A stretch of DNA of 64,000 bases from Alkalihalobacillus sp. LMS6. Its GTDB lineage: Bacteria > Bacillota > Bacilli > Bacillales > Bacillaceae_D. Shown here one piece after another: positions 8,178 through 16,655 of this stretch. Made by a program: the position numbers and the translations under genes. The stretch is from the NCBI RefSeq assembly GCF_024362765.1, contig NZ_CP093302.1, positions 2,417,564 through 2,481,563 of the forward strand, given 5' to 3'. Within the stretch, counting starts at the first letter, position 1. Each line of letters starts with the position of its first letter. Under the pieces are notes generated by a model. That model made no database searches. It saw only the letters and a list, made by a program, of their open reading frames with translations, and was not told where the DNA came from.

Positions 8178-8921
8178 TTACATATGTTTGCGAATCATTT
8201 CTGCTAAACTTCCGTTAAACTCAGCGCGTTTTTGAATGTCATTTCCATGAACAAGTTGAGCATGCTCTGGCCTAAGACCAATAACGCGTGTTTCAATCCC
8301 CATAATTTGTAAAGCTTGGACTAAACGTAACAACTCCCTCATTCCTAAACTCGTGACGTTTCCAACACCACTAAAATCAAAAAAGAGGTAGTCAAAATTT
8401 GCTTGATACACATTTTTCGAAATGATTTCTTGGTTTTGTTTGATTAAATGCTCATCTAAGTCACCAAAAAACGGTACAAACGCAAGTTCTGAAGAAATGG
8501 ATATAAACGGAGCAGACAATTGTTTAATCATACTTAGCGACTCTTCTAGCTCTTCTTTTTTCTCAAGTAATTCAAAGTCCGTTTGCGCTAAACGCCGACT
8601 TTGCTTTTGTACTTTTTCAATAAGCTCCGTTAAATTTCCATCTTGTTTAATACAGATAACATGAATTCGACTCTCATCCCAATTGACGAACATATTATGC
8701 AACACATAAGGTGCTTCAATGGTATCCATGTTCATTTCAATCTTTCCGCTTTCTCGACTAGAAAAAAAGCGTTTCACTTTCTCCACACTTCCTATATCTA
8801 AAAGTTCCAAGAAAGATTCTGCTTGCTTAAATGCTTGGTTTGCTTGCGTTGAACGTGTAACAATTTTATACGTTTCATCTAGCTCAAAGTAGGGAACAGG
8901 TAATTGATTAGTTTCGGACAT
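8178..8921 (-). CDS. RsbR-like STAS domain protein paired with a cobalamin-binding sensor
   Basis: This 247-aa protein has an N-terminal PAS-like or helical region (1-95), a coiled coil (about 96-133), and a C-terminal STAS domain (137-247). The STAS entry (APFISISSELAFVPFFGDLD) and RVIGLRPEHAQLV closely follow the RsbR family of stressosome proteins. By my hand alignment, the phospho-acceptor equivalent to RsbRA Thr171 is Ser191 (in VTSLGM). The Thr205 position is Leu223, so the second site is lost. The gene start overlaps the cobalamin-binding gene by 14 bp, which suggests coupled translation. I infer a signalling output for that sensor, like the STAS part of the blue-light sensor YtvA. The partner is unknown. 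Confidence 0.8.
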   Translation of the reverse strand: MSETNQLPVPYFELDETYKIVTRSTQANQAFKQAESFLELLDIGSVEKVKRFFSSRESGKIEMNMDTIEAPYVLHNMFVNWDESRIHVICIKQDGNLTELIEKVQKQSRRLAQTDFELLEKKEELEESLSMIKQLSAPFISISSELAFVPFFGDLDEHLIKQNQEIISKNVYQANFDYLFFDFSGVGNVTSLGMRELLRLVQALQIMGIETRVIGLRPEHAQLVHGNDIQKRAEFNGSLAEMIRKHM

Positions 8922-9567
8922 CCGCCTTCACCCCTAATTGGCTTTCTTGCCATTCAGCTAATTGTGTTAAAGTGCCGATTAAAACGGTCTGCTCATTACA
9001 TAACGGACTTAAATCATACATTGAAACAAGGCGCCCGCCAATAACAATGGTTGGTTTATGTGGTAAATTTTCTAATGTGTCAATATATAAATCTAAGCTC
9101 CGAGCATGGTATGGAATAGAAACTGAAATGGCAATAGCGTCTGGCTGCCATTTTTTCGCCATCATTTCCGCTTGTTCTAGCGGAACACTTGCGCCTAATA
9201 AGCGCGTCGTCCATCCATATTCTTCCAGTAAACAAGCGCACATTTTTATTCCTAAGTCATGTTGTTCTTGATCTAAACATAAAAACATCATGCTTTTCCC
9301 ATTTTTAGGTTTTTTCCACTGACGAATATAATGATAATAGCGCGTTAACACGAAATCACATGTCGATGTCGCTAAGTGTTCATCTGCAATTGTAATTTTA
9401 TTTTGTTCCCACAACACACCTGTATGCGCCATCGCTTTCGTTAGTAGGTTTTCATAGATCCAAATACTATCATATCCAGCATCTGAAAGGCGACGGACAC
9501 ATTCCCAGGCAGCATCTTCATCCCCGACGAGTAATGCATCAACTAAAACTTCCCATGACTGTTCCAT
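8908..9567 (-). CDS. Stand-alone cobalamin-binding protein with CarH-type photoreceptor signature
   Basis: This 219-aa protein has the two-part layout of MetH/CarH cobalamin modules. A helical cap domain (1-85) contains W53-x9-E63-H64 (WEQNKITIADEH), the signature of adenosylcobalamin photoreceptors such as CarH. A Rossmann-like B12 domain contains ExHxxG (E101, H103, G106), whose His would be the lower cobalt ligand. There is no MerR DNA-binding domain, unlike CarH/LitR. No methyltransferase lies nearby, which argues against a corrinoid methyl carrier. The ribosome binding site is AAAGGAGG. The downstream STAS gene overlaps it, so I infer that it senses light or B12 and signals by protein contact. 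Confidence 0.85.
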   Translation of the reverse strand: MEQSWEVLVDALLVGDEDAAWECVRRLSDAGYDSIWIYENLLTKAMAHTGVLWEQNKITIADEHLATSTCDFVLTRYYHYIRQWKKPKNGKSMMFLCLDQEQHDLGIKMCACLLEEYGWTTRLLGASVPLEQAEMMAKKWQPDAIAISVSIPYHARSLDLYIDTLENLPHKPTIVIGGRLVSMYDLSPLCNEQTVLIGTLTQLAEWQESQLGVKADVRN

Positions 9568-9662
9568 AACTTGTTCCGCCTCCTTTTACCCTATTGAACC
9601 TTATATTAAGAGTAACGTTTTTAGTAAGCGAACGCAAGTACGAGAAACTGATGGAAAACCAG

Positions 9663-10373
9663 TTATTTTAAGTCATTTTGTCGGATCCACTTTTTTTGTG
9701 CTTCTTTATAAAGGAGATATCCTTCATTGATCGATGTTGTTGCTGAATCGTGTAGAATTTCATCTCGATCAATCGTATGATTCCTCTTTTCTTCTAAAGC
9801 AGAAGATGCGATAGACGATTGAATTGTTTCAAAAATATACGTCACAAAATCATCGATGTATAAAAGTTCCTCGTTCGACTCGACTTTCTCAGCAACATAG
9901 GAAAGAGGTATATCGCTATGAAGTCCGTACGTTAACGGCGCACGTAAAATTAAAATTGAAAACGAACGGTCTGTTGCTACTTTCAATAATGCTGTTTCAA
10001 TTGAAACAACCTCTTCTTCATATTGAGAGTCATTACCTGTTCTGTAAAGATAGTGAGCTTCTGACATAGAGAGATACACAAAAAGGTCATCCTTATCTAA
10101 TTTTTCGGCAACCGCGACAACCTCTTCAACTCTAGAAGATCTAGCTGCGTAAATATAACATGACGATTTTGCACGGTCTATGCAATTGCTCGCAGCATCG
10201 GGAAAGCATGTATAATTAGCATTTCTACCCATGGTCATGTCAATCGCTTTTTTCTCTTCGGCATTCTTCTCCATTGAATCAATCGCGTTTACTTCCCAAC
10301 CTTCTTCTAAGAAACGATTGCTTAGATGGCTTCCGAAAAAACCTAGTCCGCCAATCACGGTAACTTTCTTCAT
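9663..10373 (-). CDS. yjaV: NAD(P)-binding epimerase/reductase-like protein (YjaV position)
   Basis: The N terminus has the Rossmann motif GGLGFFGS (GxxGxxG) of extended short-chain dehydrogenases. The protein has 236 residues when started at the ATG at 10373, which has AAGGAG 8 nt upstream; the GTG two codons earlier is too close to that site. A catalytic YxxxK is not evident, so it may be non-catalytic or use a different site. It lies 29 bp after yjaU in the same direction. In B. subtilis yjaU-yjaV sit in the same place between yjzC and med-comZ. The substrate is unknown. Confidence 0.65.
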   Translation of the reverse strand: MKKVTVIGGLGFFGSHLSNRFLEEGWEVNAIDSMEKNAEEKKAIDMTMGRNANYTCFPDAASNCIDRAKSSCYIYAARSSRVEEVVAVAEKLDKDDLFVYLSMSEAHYLYRTGNDSQYEEEVVSIETALLKVATDRSFSILILRAPLTYGLHSDIPLSYVAEKVESNEELLYIDDFVTYIFETIQSSIASSALEEKRNHTIDRDEILHDSATTSINEGYLLYKEAQKKWIRQNDLK

Positions 10374-10402
10374 TATCACGACTCCTTACGTTGTTCTGAC
10401 AT

Positions 10403-11056
10403 TCACCGATCTCTTGAAATAAAAGCTTGATAAAAACGACTCATTTCACTAAATAGACGGGATTGTTCACTAAGCAACTCTTTTTTTAATTCGTCCTTCA
10501 CGATTTCGTTTTCCGAAAAATGTAAAACAGGTAATGTACAAGGTGCAAATAACGTTTGATCAATGGCTTTTAACGACGCTGGTTGGAGTTGGCTTATGCC
10601 GTATTGAGAACGCATTTCTTTTTTAAACCGCTTTAACGCTAGTTCGTCTTTTTTATAAGCATGCAAGCAGTCCTGTAACGATAAAAAGGGATGAATAAAT
10701 GTAGCTGCTCGAATCTGGATCGTTTCTTTTGTAAACAATTGCTGTGCAATAAGTGCACCTGTTCCTTCTGCACATAAAAATATACGTTCATTAATCGTCT
10801 CTTGCCGTAAAAGGAGTTGAATTAAGTGTTCAGCATGTTTGACCGCTTTTTTGGAACCCCATTCAGCTAACAGCAAATTAGATGAAAATACGGTGTAGCC
10901 TTTTTTTACAAATGTCTCAATTAATTGCTCTGCAGTGTCAGGTGTTAATAATCGGTAATCAAGCAGCATAAAAAGCGCATATCCATTTGGTTTTTCTGGA
11001 ATACAATAGCTATTCTTACAGCCATTTAAGTCTATATAACGGACATAAACAGGCAT
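10403..11056 (-). CDS. yjaU: Alpha/beta hydrolase-fold protein with altered nucleophile elbow (YjaU position)
   Basis: The 217-aa protein looks like a small alpha/beta hydrolase: an N-terminal ALFMLLDYR strand, a helical middle, FLCAEGTGALIAQQL at the elbow, and LPVLHFSENEIV late. Where active hydrolases have GxSxG, this one reads AEGTG, with no Ser at the nucleophile position. It may therefore be inactive or act as a binding protein. Two in-frame ATGs exist; the second (11056) is better spaced from AGGAGAG. It is followed at 29 bp by the yjaV-like gene. The name rests on position more than on sequence. Confidence 0.6.
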   Translation of the reverse strand: MPVYVRYIDLNGCKNSYCIPEKPNGYALFMLLDYRLLTPDTAEQLIETFVKKGYTVFSSNLLLAEWGSKKAVKHAEHLIQLLLRQETINERIFLCAEGTGALIAQQLFTKETIQIRAATFIHPFLSLQDCLHAYKKDELALKRFKKEMRSQYGISQLQPASLKAIDQTLFAPCTLPVLHFSENEIVKDELKKELLSEQSRLFSEMSRFYQAFISRDR

Positions 11057-11142
11057 GTCGTTCATCTCTCCTGAATAGTTGATAGTCGTTATAGCTTATG
11101 TATAATTTCATAAATGTGAAAGTGATTTTTTATCATTCCACT

Positions 11143-11179
11143 AAAAAAACTACACACATGTATGCAACATTGTGTGTAG
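11143..11179 (-). terminator. Intrinsic terminator after yjzC
   Basis: On the minus strand, the stem CTACACAC / GTGTGTAG is followed by seven Ts. It ends the argC-to-yjzC transcription unit. Confidence 0.8.
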
Positions 11180-11188
11180 CCTCTTAGT

Positions 11189-11368
11189 TTATGGTTTCCG
11201 CTGTTGTGTCCATTTTCGATCGTCATTTGTTGTTTCAGGAAATTCGTCTCCAGCATGTAAATGAACCGATTTCGGTCTCGTTATCATGCTTCCCGTTTCC
11301 CCAATCTCAACGTACATGCCGTTATTAGGGGCTTTTTGCCCTGGAGTGAATTGTTTATTTTGACCCAT
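11189..11368 (-). CDS. yjzC: YjzC family small protein, 59 aa
   Basis: Read by hand on the minus strand: MGQNKQFTPGQKAPNNGMYV, then EIGETGSMITRPKSVHLHAG, ending in WTQQRKP. This is the YjzC family of short, conserved Bacillus proteins of unknown function, and it sits in the same place as in B. subtilis, immediately after argF. The ribosome binding site AGAGGTGG lies 7 nt before the ATG. Only 20 bp separate it from argF and a terminator follows it, so it may be co-transcribed with the arginine operon. Its hydrophilic sequence suggests a small soluble protein. Confidence 0.9.
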   Translation of the reverse strand: MGQNKQFTPGQKAPNNGMYVEIGETGSMITRPKSVHLHAGDEFPETTNDDRKWTQQRKP

Positions 11369-11388
11369 GATTCCACCACCTCTGCGGA

Positions 11389-12360
11389 TTAGAGTCCCCC
11401 GAAAGTGATACCATTATGTGCAATTACCGAACGCAGAATCGCTTTTTGCACATGAAGACGATTTTCAGCTTGGTCATATACAACAGATTGGGTTCCATCA
11501 ATGACGCTGCCTGTTACCTCTTCATCTCGATGAGCAGGTAAACAATGCATAAAAATGGCCTGTTTATGCGCAGCAGCCATCAGCTCGTCATTAACTTGAT
11601 AGGCTTGTAAATCTTGTATATGCTTGCTCTGTTCATTTTCATACCCCATACTTGTCCAGACATCTGTATAAACGATATCAGCACCTTTTGCGGCTAAATG
11701 TGGGTCGGCCTGCAGTGAAATCACTGCTCCTGTTTGCTTACCGGCATCTTGCGCACGCTTTAAAATAATTGGGTCTACTTCATATCCCTTAGGACTTGAA
11801 ATCGTCACATTCATGCCTGTTTTTGCACCGACAGCCATGAGTGAATGCGCCACATTATTTCCATCTCCTACGTAAACAAGTGACAGACCAGCAAGCTTTC
11901 CCTTCTTTTCTTGAATTGTTAATGCATCCGCAAGCGCTTGGCAAGGGTGGTAAGCATCCGTTAGTGCATTAATAACAGGAACGGATGAATGCGCAGCTAA
12001 CTCTTCTACAGTCTGATGTGAATTCGTACGTATCATGATCGCATCTACGTAACGAGATAATACATTAGCGGTATCTTTAATCGGCTCGCCACGTCCTATT
12101 TGTAAATCCTTAGGGCTTAGAAATAACGCATGGCCTCCTAATTGCGTCATTCCTACTTCAAACGAGACTCTTGTTCTTGTTGACGCATTTTCGAAAATCA
12201 TTCCTAGTGATTTTCCTTTTAATACTGACGAACTTTCGCCGTTTTGAAACATTTTTTTCCCTTTGGCTGCTTCACTAAGTAAATAAGTCACTTCTTCAAC
12301 CGAATAATCGAATAACGTTAACAGATGTTTTCCCGTTAAATTGACGGCAGTGCTTTGCAT
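11389..12360 (-). CDS. argF: Ornithine carbamoyltransferase
   Basis: It joins ornithine and carbamoyl phosphate to give citrulline. The carbamoyl-phosphate-binding motif S60-T-R-T-R is present, as are HPCQ (H138) and FMHCLPAHR with the ornithine-side Cys. Length is 323 aa, normal for the family. The reading frame begins 25 bp inside carB, so it is the last enzyme gene of the arg-car operon. Confidence 0.96.
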   Translation of the reverse strand: MQSTAVNLTGKHLLTLFDYSVEEVTYLLSEAAKGKKMFQNGESSSVLKGKSLGMIFENASTRTRVSFEVGMTQLGGHALFLSPKDLQIGRGEPIKDTANVLSRYVDAIMIRTNSHQTVEELAAHSSVPVINALTDAYHPCQALADALTIQEKKGKLAGLSLVYVGDGNNVAHSLMAVGAKTGMNVTISSPKGYEVDPIILKRAQDAGKQTGAVISLQADPHLAAKGADIVYTDVWTSMGYENEQSKHIQDLQAYQVNDELMAAAHKQAIFMHCLPAHRDEEVTGSVIDGTQSVVYDQAENRLHVQKAILRSVIAHNGITFGGL

Positions 12361-15300
12361 GAGATCGACTCCTTTTTTTCAAACGTTTTTGAACGCCACT
12401 CCTGAATCGATTGTAACGAGAATGACGGGTGATAAAAATAGTGGAGAAACGCACCTAACGTTTCCACTTCCGTTAGAACTGTAAGTTGATTTGCCAATGC
12501 TTTGTGACGTTTGCCTTCATTTCCATTTTGACCTGGATAAGAAATATCAATCAGCGCTTTGGCTTCTGGAGAAGAAACCCATTGATCAAAATCCGCTTTC
12601 ACAATGGTAAACCCTTCTCTTTCTAACTGTTCGATAAAGGGATTACAAGCTTTTTCAAGCGCAGGCTCCACACAATAGAAAATCGACTTTTCTTCTTCTT
12701 TTTCAAATAGCGCAGGGAGAGTTTCAAACGGCGCACTCACTTTCGCCAATGCTTCTTCCGGTGTCTTGCCAATCATCAGTAATTCACCAGTTGACTTCAT
12801 TTCTGCCCCTAATTTCGGATCGAGCCCCGCTAGTTTCCCATAAGAAAAAACCGGTGCTTTGGCTGCAAAGTAAGGGAGTTTGCCCGTTTTGACATTTAAT
12901 TGTTCCAACGTTTCCCCGACCATTAAACGCGTTGCATAATGAATATATGGTTCACCAGAAAGCTTGGCGAGTAAAGGAACCGTTCGTGATGCTCGAGGAT
13001 TCACTTCAATCACGTACGCACGTTCGTCTTGTAGAACGAATTGAATGTTAAAAACCCCTTTAAATGTCATTGCCTGAGCGAGCTTATTAGCCATGTCCAC
13101 CATTTGTTGCTTAATCGCTTCACTAAGTCGAAACGGCGGGGTAATTGCTAAGCTATCTCCAGAATGAACGCCAGCTTGTTCAATATGCTCAAATATTCCA
13201 GCAACATGAATTGATTTTCCATCAGTCAAGACATCCATATCCACTTCAATGCCTTGCACATACGTATCCATTAAAAGTGGAAATAACCCTTTATAAGGAT
13301 GGTTGACTAAATATTCCTCCAGCTGTTCTTTTGAATGCAAAATCGCCATCCCCTGCCCTCCAATTACAAATGAAGGACGAACTAAAATTGGAAAGGTCAT
13401 TTGTTCACATGAAGCAATCGCTTCTTCCATCGAAGCTACGGTTTTTCCAGGGATTGGTTCAACATCAATCGATGAAAGAAGATCGTAAAAAGAATCACGT
13501 TCTTCTAATTGATCGACAGTCGCTGCGGAGACGCCAAAGACATGCACCCCTGCCTCCTCTAACTCTTTTGTCAGCTTAATGCCTGTTTGGCCACCTAACG
13601 TTACGATGACGCCAGCAACAGCCTCTGTTTCGATAACCGCTAGCACATCTTCTAGTGCAAGTGGCTCAAAATAAAGACGATCAGCCGTCATATAGTCTGT
13701 ACTAACGGTTTCAGGATTGTTATTGATGATAATAGCTTCATAACCTAGCTCTCTTACGGTGTTCGCTCCATGTACAGAGCAATAATCAAATTCAATTCCT
13801 TGCCCGATTCGGATCGGACCCGAACCGATAATCACAATTTTTTTGTTTGTTGACGGCACGCTTTCATTTTCACCAAAGTAACTGGAATAAAAGTAAGGCG
13901 TCTGTGCTTCAAATTCTCCTGCGCACGTATCCACCATTTTATAAACCGGTTTAATGTTCATTTGTTGACGAACGTTTCGAACGTTATTTACGTCTTCTTC
14001 CCATAAAAACGCTAACGTCGCATCCGAGAACCCTGCTTTTTTATAATCATTCATTTGCGCAGTTGTTACACGTTTTAGAGACACTTGTTCAATGTCTTTT
14101 TCTAACGCTATTAATTGAGCGAATCGCTGTAAAAAGAACGCATCAATTTTCGTCTGCTGATGTAACGCTTCAATCGTTGTGCCTCTGCGTAAAAGTTCAA
14201 ACAGTCTAAACAATCGTTGGTCGTCTGCTTCCACTACTGCTTTCCATAATGTCGCATCGTCTTCATGGGAAAACTCACCTTTACCAAGATCATAATAGCC
14301 AATTTCTAATGATCGGACTGCTTTTTGGAGCGCAGCATTAAAAGAGCGCTCGATCGCCATCACTTCGCCTGTTGCTTTCATTTGAGTACCTAACTTGCGG
14401 TCTGCATTGTAAAATTTATCAAAAGGCCAACGAGGAAATTTCACAATACAGTAATCAAGCGCCGGCTCGAAGCTCGCGTATGTGTGTCCGGTGACTGGAT
14501 TTAAGAGCTCATGTAAGTGATAACCAACTGCCAATTTCGCCGCAATCCGCGCAATCGGGTACCCTGTTGCCTTAGATGCTAACGCTGAAGAACGACTAAC
14601 ACGAGGATTTACTTCAATTAAATAATATTGATCACTATGAGGGTCAAGAGCAAATTGAATATTACACCCGCCAATAATTCCTAGTGCTCGAATAATTTTC
14701 GTTGAAGCAGATCGAAGCATTTGATAATCACGATCTGATAACGTTTGAGAAGGTGCAACCACGATTGAATCACCAGTATGAATACCGACCGGATCGATAT
14801 TTTCCATATTACAAATTGTGATGCACGTATCGTTATTATCTCGCATTACCTCATACTCGATCTCTTTAAATCCAGCTATACTTTTCTCTATTAAACATTG
14901 ATTGATCGGACTTTGCTTAAGACCATTTGCAACAATTGTGCGTAACGCTGCTTCATTTTTGGCAATTCCGCCTCCTGAACCTCCTAAGGTGTAGGCAGGT
15001 CGTACAATAATCGGGAATCCAATTGTTTGTGAAAACGTCACCGCTTCTTGGACTGTATGAATAATGTCACTTTCTGGCACAGGTTCGTTCAACTCATTCA
15101 TTAGATCCCGGAACAATTCACGATCCTCACCTTTTTTTATTGATTCAATTGGTGTACCAAGTAACTGCACGCCATGTTTGTCTAAAGTCCCTTCATCATG
15201 AAGCTTTAACGCCAAATTTAATCCTGTTTGGCCTCCTAACGTTGCAAGCAAGCCGTCAGGTTTTTCTTTTACAAGAATGTCTTCAACGGTTTTTGCAGTT

Positions 15301-15503
15301 AAGCGTTCAAAATAGACAACATCTGCACAATGCTCATCTGTCATAACCGTTGCAGGATTAGGATTTAAAAGAATGACACGAATGCCTTCTTCTTTTAAAG
15401 CTAGACAACCTTGGGTGCCAGCGTAATCAAATTCAGCGGCCTGACCAATGACAATCGGTCCAGACCCGATGACAAGGACACTTTTGATTGATTGTTTATG
15501 CAT
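12336..15503 (-). CDS. carB: Carbamoyl-phosphate synthase large subunit, arginine-linked
   Basis: It uses ammonia passed from CarA to make carbamoyl phosphate. The two homologous ATP-grasp halves are visible, each opening with a GSGPI.IGQ motif (residue 12 and about 560) and each with LGGQTG. The length of 1055 aa is close to the family norm. The last 100 or so residues, which form the allosteric MGS-like domain in pyrimidine enzymes, are weakly conserved (ADFDQWVSSPEAKALIDIS), as expected of an arginine-specific enzyme not controlled by UMP or PRPP. It overlaps carA by 8 bp and argF by 25 bp. Confidence 0.96.
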   Translation of the reverse strand: MHKQSIKSVLVIGSGPIVIGQAAEFDYAGTQGCLALKEEGIRVILLNPNPATVMTDEHCADVVYFERLTAKTVEDILVKEKPDGLLATLGGQTGLNLALKLHDEGTLDKHGVQLLGTPIESIKKGEDRELFRDLMNELNEPVPESDIIHTVQEAVTFSQTIGFPIIVRPAYTLGGSGGGIAKNEAALRTIVANGLKQSPINQCLIEKSIAGFKEIEYEVMRDNNDTCITICNMENIDPVGIHTGDSIVVAPSQTLSDRDYQMLRSASTKIIRALGIIGGCNIQFALDPHSDQYYLIEVNPRVSRSSALASKATGYPIARIAAKLAVGYHLHELLNPVTGHTYASFEPALDYCIVKFPRWPFDKFYNADRKLGTQMKATGEVMAIERSFNAALQKAVRSLEIGYYDLGKGEFSHEDDATLWKAVVEADDQRLFRLFELLRRGTTIEALHQQTKIDAFFLQRFAQLIALEKDIEQVSLKRVTTAQMNDYKKAGFSDATLAFLWEEDVNNVRNVRQQMNIKPVYKMVDTCAGEFEAQTPYFYSSYFGENESVPSTNKKIVIIGSGPIRIGQGIEFDYCSVHGANTVRELGYEAIIINNNPETVSTDYMTADRLYFEPLALEDVLAVIETEAVAGVIVTLGGQTGIKLTKELEEAGVHVFGVSAATVDQLEERDSFYDLLSSIDVEPIPGKTVASMEEAIASCEQMTFPILVRPSFVIGGQGMAILHSKEQLEEYLVNHPYKGLFPLLMDTYVQGIEVDMDVLTDGKSIHVAGIFEHIEQAGVHSGDSLAITPPFRLSEAIKQQMVDMANKLAQAMTFKGVFNIQFVLQDERAYVIEVNPRASRTVPLLAKLSGEPYIHYATRLMVGETLEQLNVKTGKLPYFAAKAPVFSYGKLAGLDPKLGAEMKSTGELLMIGKTPEEALAKVSAPFETLPALFEKEEEKSIFYCVEPALEKACNPFIEQLEREGFTIVKADFDQWVSSPEAKALIDISYPGQNGNEGKRHKALANQLTVLTEVETLGAFLHYFYHPSFSLQSIQEWRSKTFEKKESISCKALPSI

Positions 15504-16572
15504 ATAAATGATCTCTCTCCTTTACAGGAAGCTGTTGTATAAATGTGTCAAAAATGGCGTTTGAATCGACTGGCCCTGGACTTGCTTCTGGATGGAATTG
15601 AACGGTTAGAATCGGTAAATGGTTGTGCATGAGCCCTTCTACACTCTTGTCATTGATATTGATATAGCGGACGGTGAAGTCTGTTTCTTGGATAGAACCT
15701 TCTTTTACTACATAGCTATGATTCTGACTCGTCATGTACACTTGATTCGTATGACAATCGAGCACCGGTTGATTGGCCCCTCTATGCCCAAATCCTAACT
15801 TTTCTGTTTCAGCGCCAAATGCTAAGGCGAGTAGCTGGTGCCCCAAACAAATGCCAAGAGTCGGATAGATGCGTGCCAGCTCACGAATCTCTTCAAGATG
15901 GGCGTGTAGCTTCTTTGGGTTTCCAGGTCCATTTGAAAGAACAAGACCATCTGGTTGCAAGCGCTCAATTTCTGTTTTTGAGGTTTGGTAAGGAACCACC
16001 GTCACCTTCATTCCTTTTGTCGATAATTCTCGAGCAATAGAATGTTTATAGCCGTAATCAATTAACACGACATGCTGCTTTCCATGAGGATTATACACTT
16101 TGTTTTTTTGAACACTTACGAGCGGAACAACTTCTTGGTGTTCCAATGATTCTTCCCCTGTTTTCTTTGTCATTTTATTTGATGTAAGTGTCGCTTTCAT
16201 ATCTCCATGTTTACGGATTCGTTTCACGATTGCTCGTGTGTCAATTCCTGTGACATACGGAATATCGTGCCTTTCTAAATACGAACAAAAACTTTCCATT
16301 TGACTATGATGAGAAGGAGATTGCTCTACTTCCGCTAAGACAACCCCTTCTACTTGCGGTCCATTGCTTTCAAAATCATGTTCGTTTATTCCATAATTTC
16401 CAATCATCGGATACGTAAAGACAACAATTTGACCTTTAAATGATGGATCGCTTATCACCTCTTGATAGCCAGTCATGCCTGTAAAAAAGACAATCTCCCC
16501 GTTAACTGGTTCCTTGCCGTGCCAGTTTCCTGCAAACTGTTCTCCGCTTTCTAACAAAACGTATCCTTTCAA
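15496..16572 (-). CDS. carA: Carbamoyl-phosphate synthase small subunit, arginine-linked
   Basis: This glutamine amidotransferase supplies ammonia to CarB. The class I triad is present: C242 in GICLGHQL, H327 and E329 in VQFHPEASPG. Length is 358 aa. It starts with TTG preceded by GAGGTGA. An 83-bp gap before it carries an ARG-box-like palindrome, so carA-carB-argF may have its own control point in addition to the argC promoter. Confidence 0.95.
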   Translation of the reverse strand: MKGYVLLESGEQFAGNWHGKEPVNGEIVFFTGMTGYQEVISDPSFKGQIVVFTYPMIGNYGINEHDFESNGPQVEGVVLAEVEQSPSHHSQMESFCSYLERHDIPYVTGIDTRAIVKRIRKHGDMKATLTSNKMTKKTGEESLEHQEVVPLVSVQKNKVYNPHGKQHVVLIDYGYKHSIARELSTKGMKVTVVPYQTSKTEIERLQPDGLVLSNGPGNPKKLHAHLEEIRELARIYPTLGICLGHQLLALAFGAETEKLGFGHRGANQPVLDCHTNQVYMTSQNHSYVVKEGSIQETDFTVRYININDKSVEGLMHNHLPILTVQFHPEASPGPVDSNAIFDTFIQQLPVKERDHLYA

Positions 16573-16589
16573 CTTTCATCACCTCAACG

Positions 16590-16605
16590 AAGAATAAATA
16601 TTCTT
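16590..16605 (-). promoter_or_regulatory. ARG-box-like palindrome before carA
   Basis: AAGAATAAATATTCTT has two perfect 7-bp arms around AA and resembles the ArgR/AhrC box (TGAATNNNNATTCA), with A in place of the first T. It lies about 20 bp upstream of the carA start in the argD-carA gap. Confidence 0.5.
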
Positions 16606-16655
16606 TAATTCGGATAAAAATACATTAACTTGCAAAAAAAATTGGTTGTTCCACT

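Noticed and set aside
9600-9662. Hairpin AACTG/CAGTT as terminator of the yjaV-like gene
   Set aside because: Five-base stem without a T run; too weak to call.
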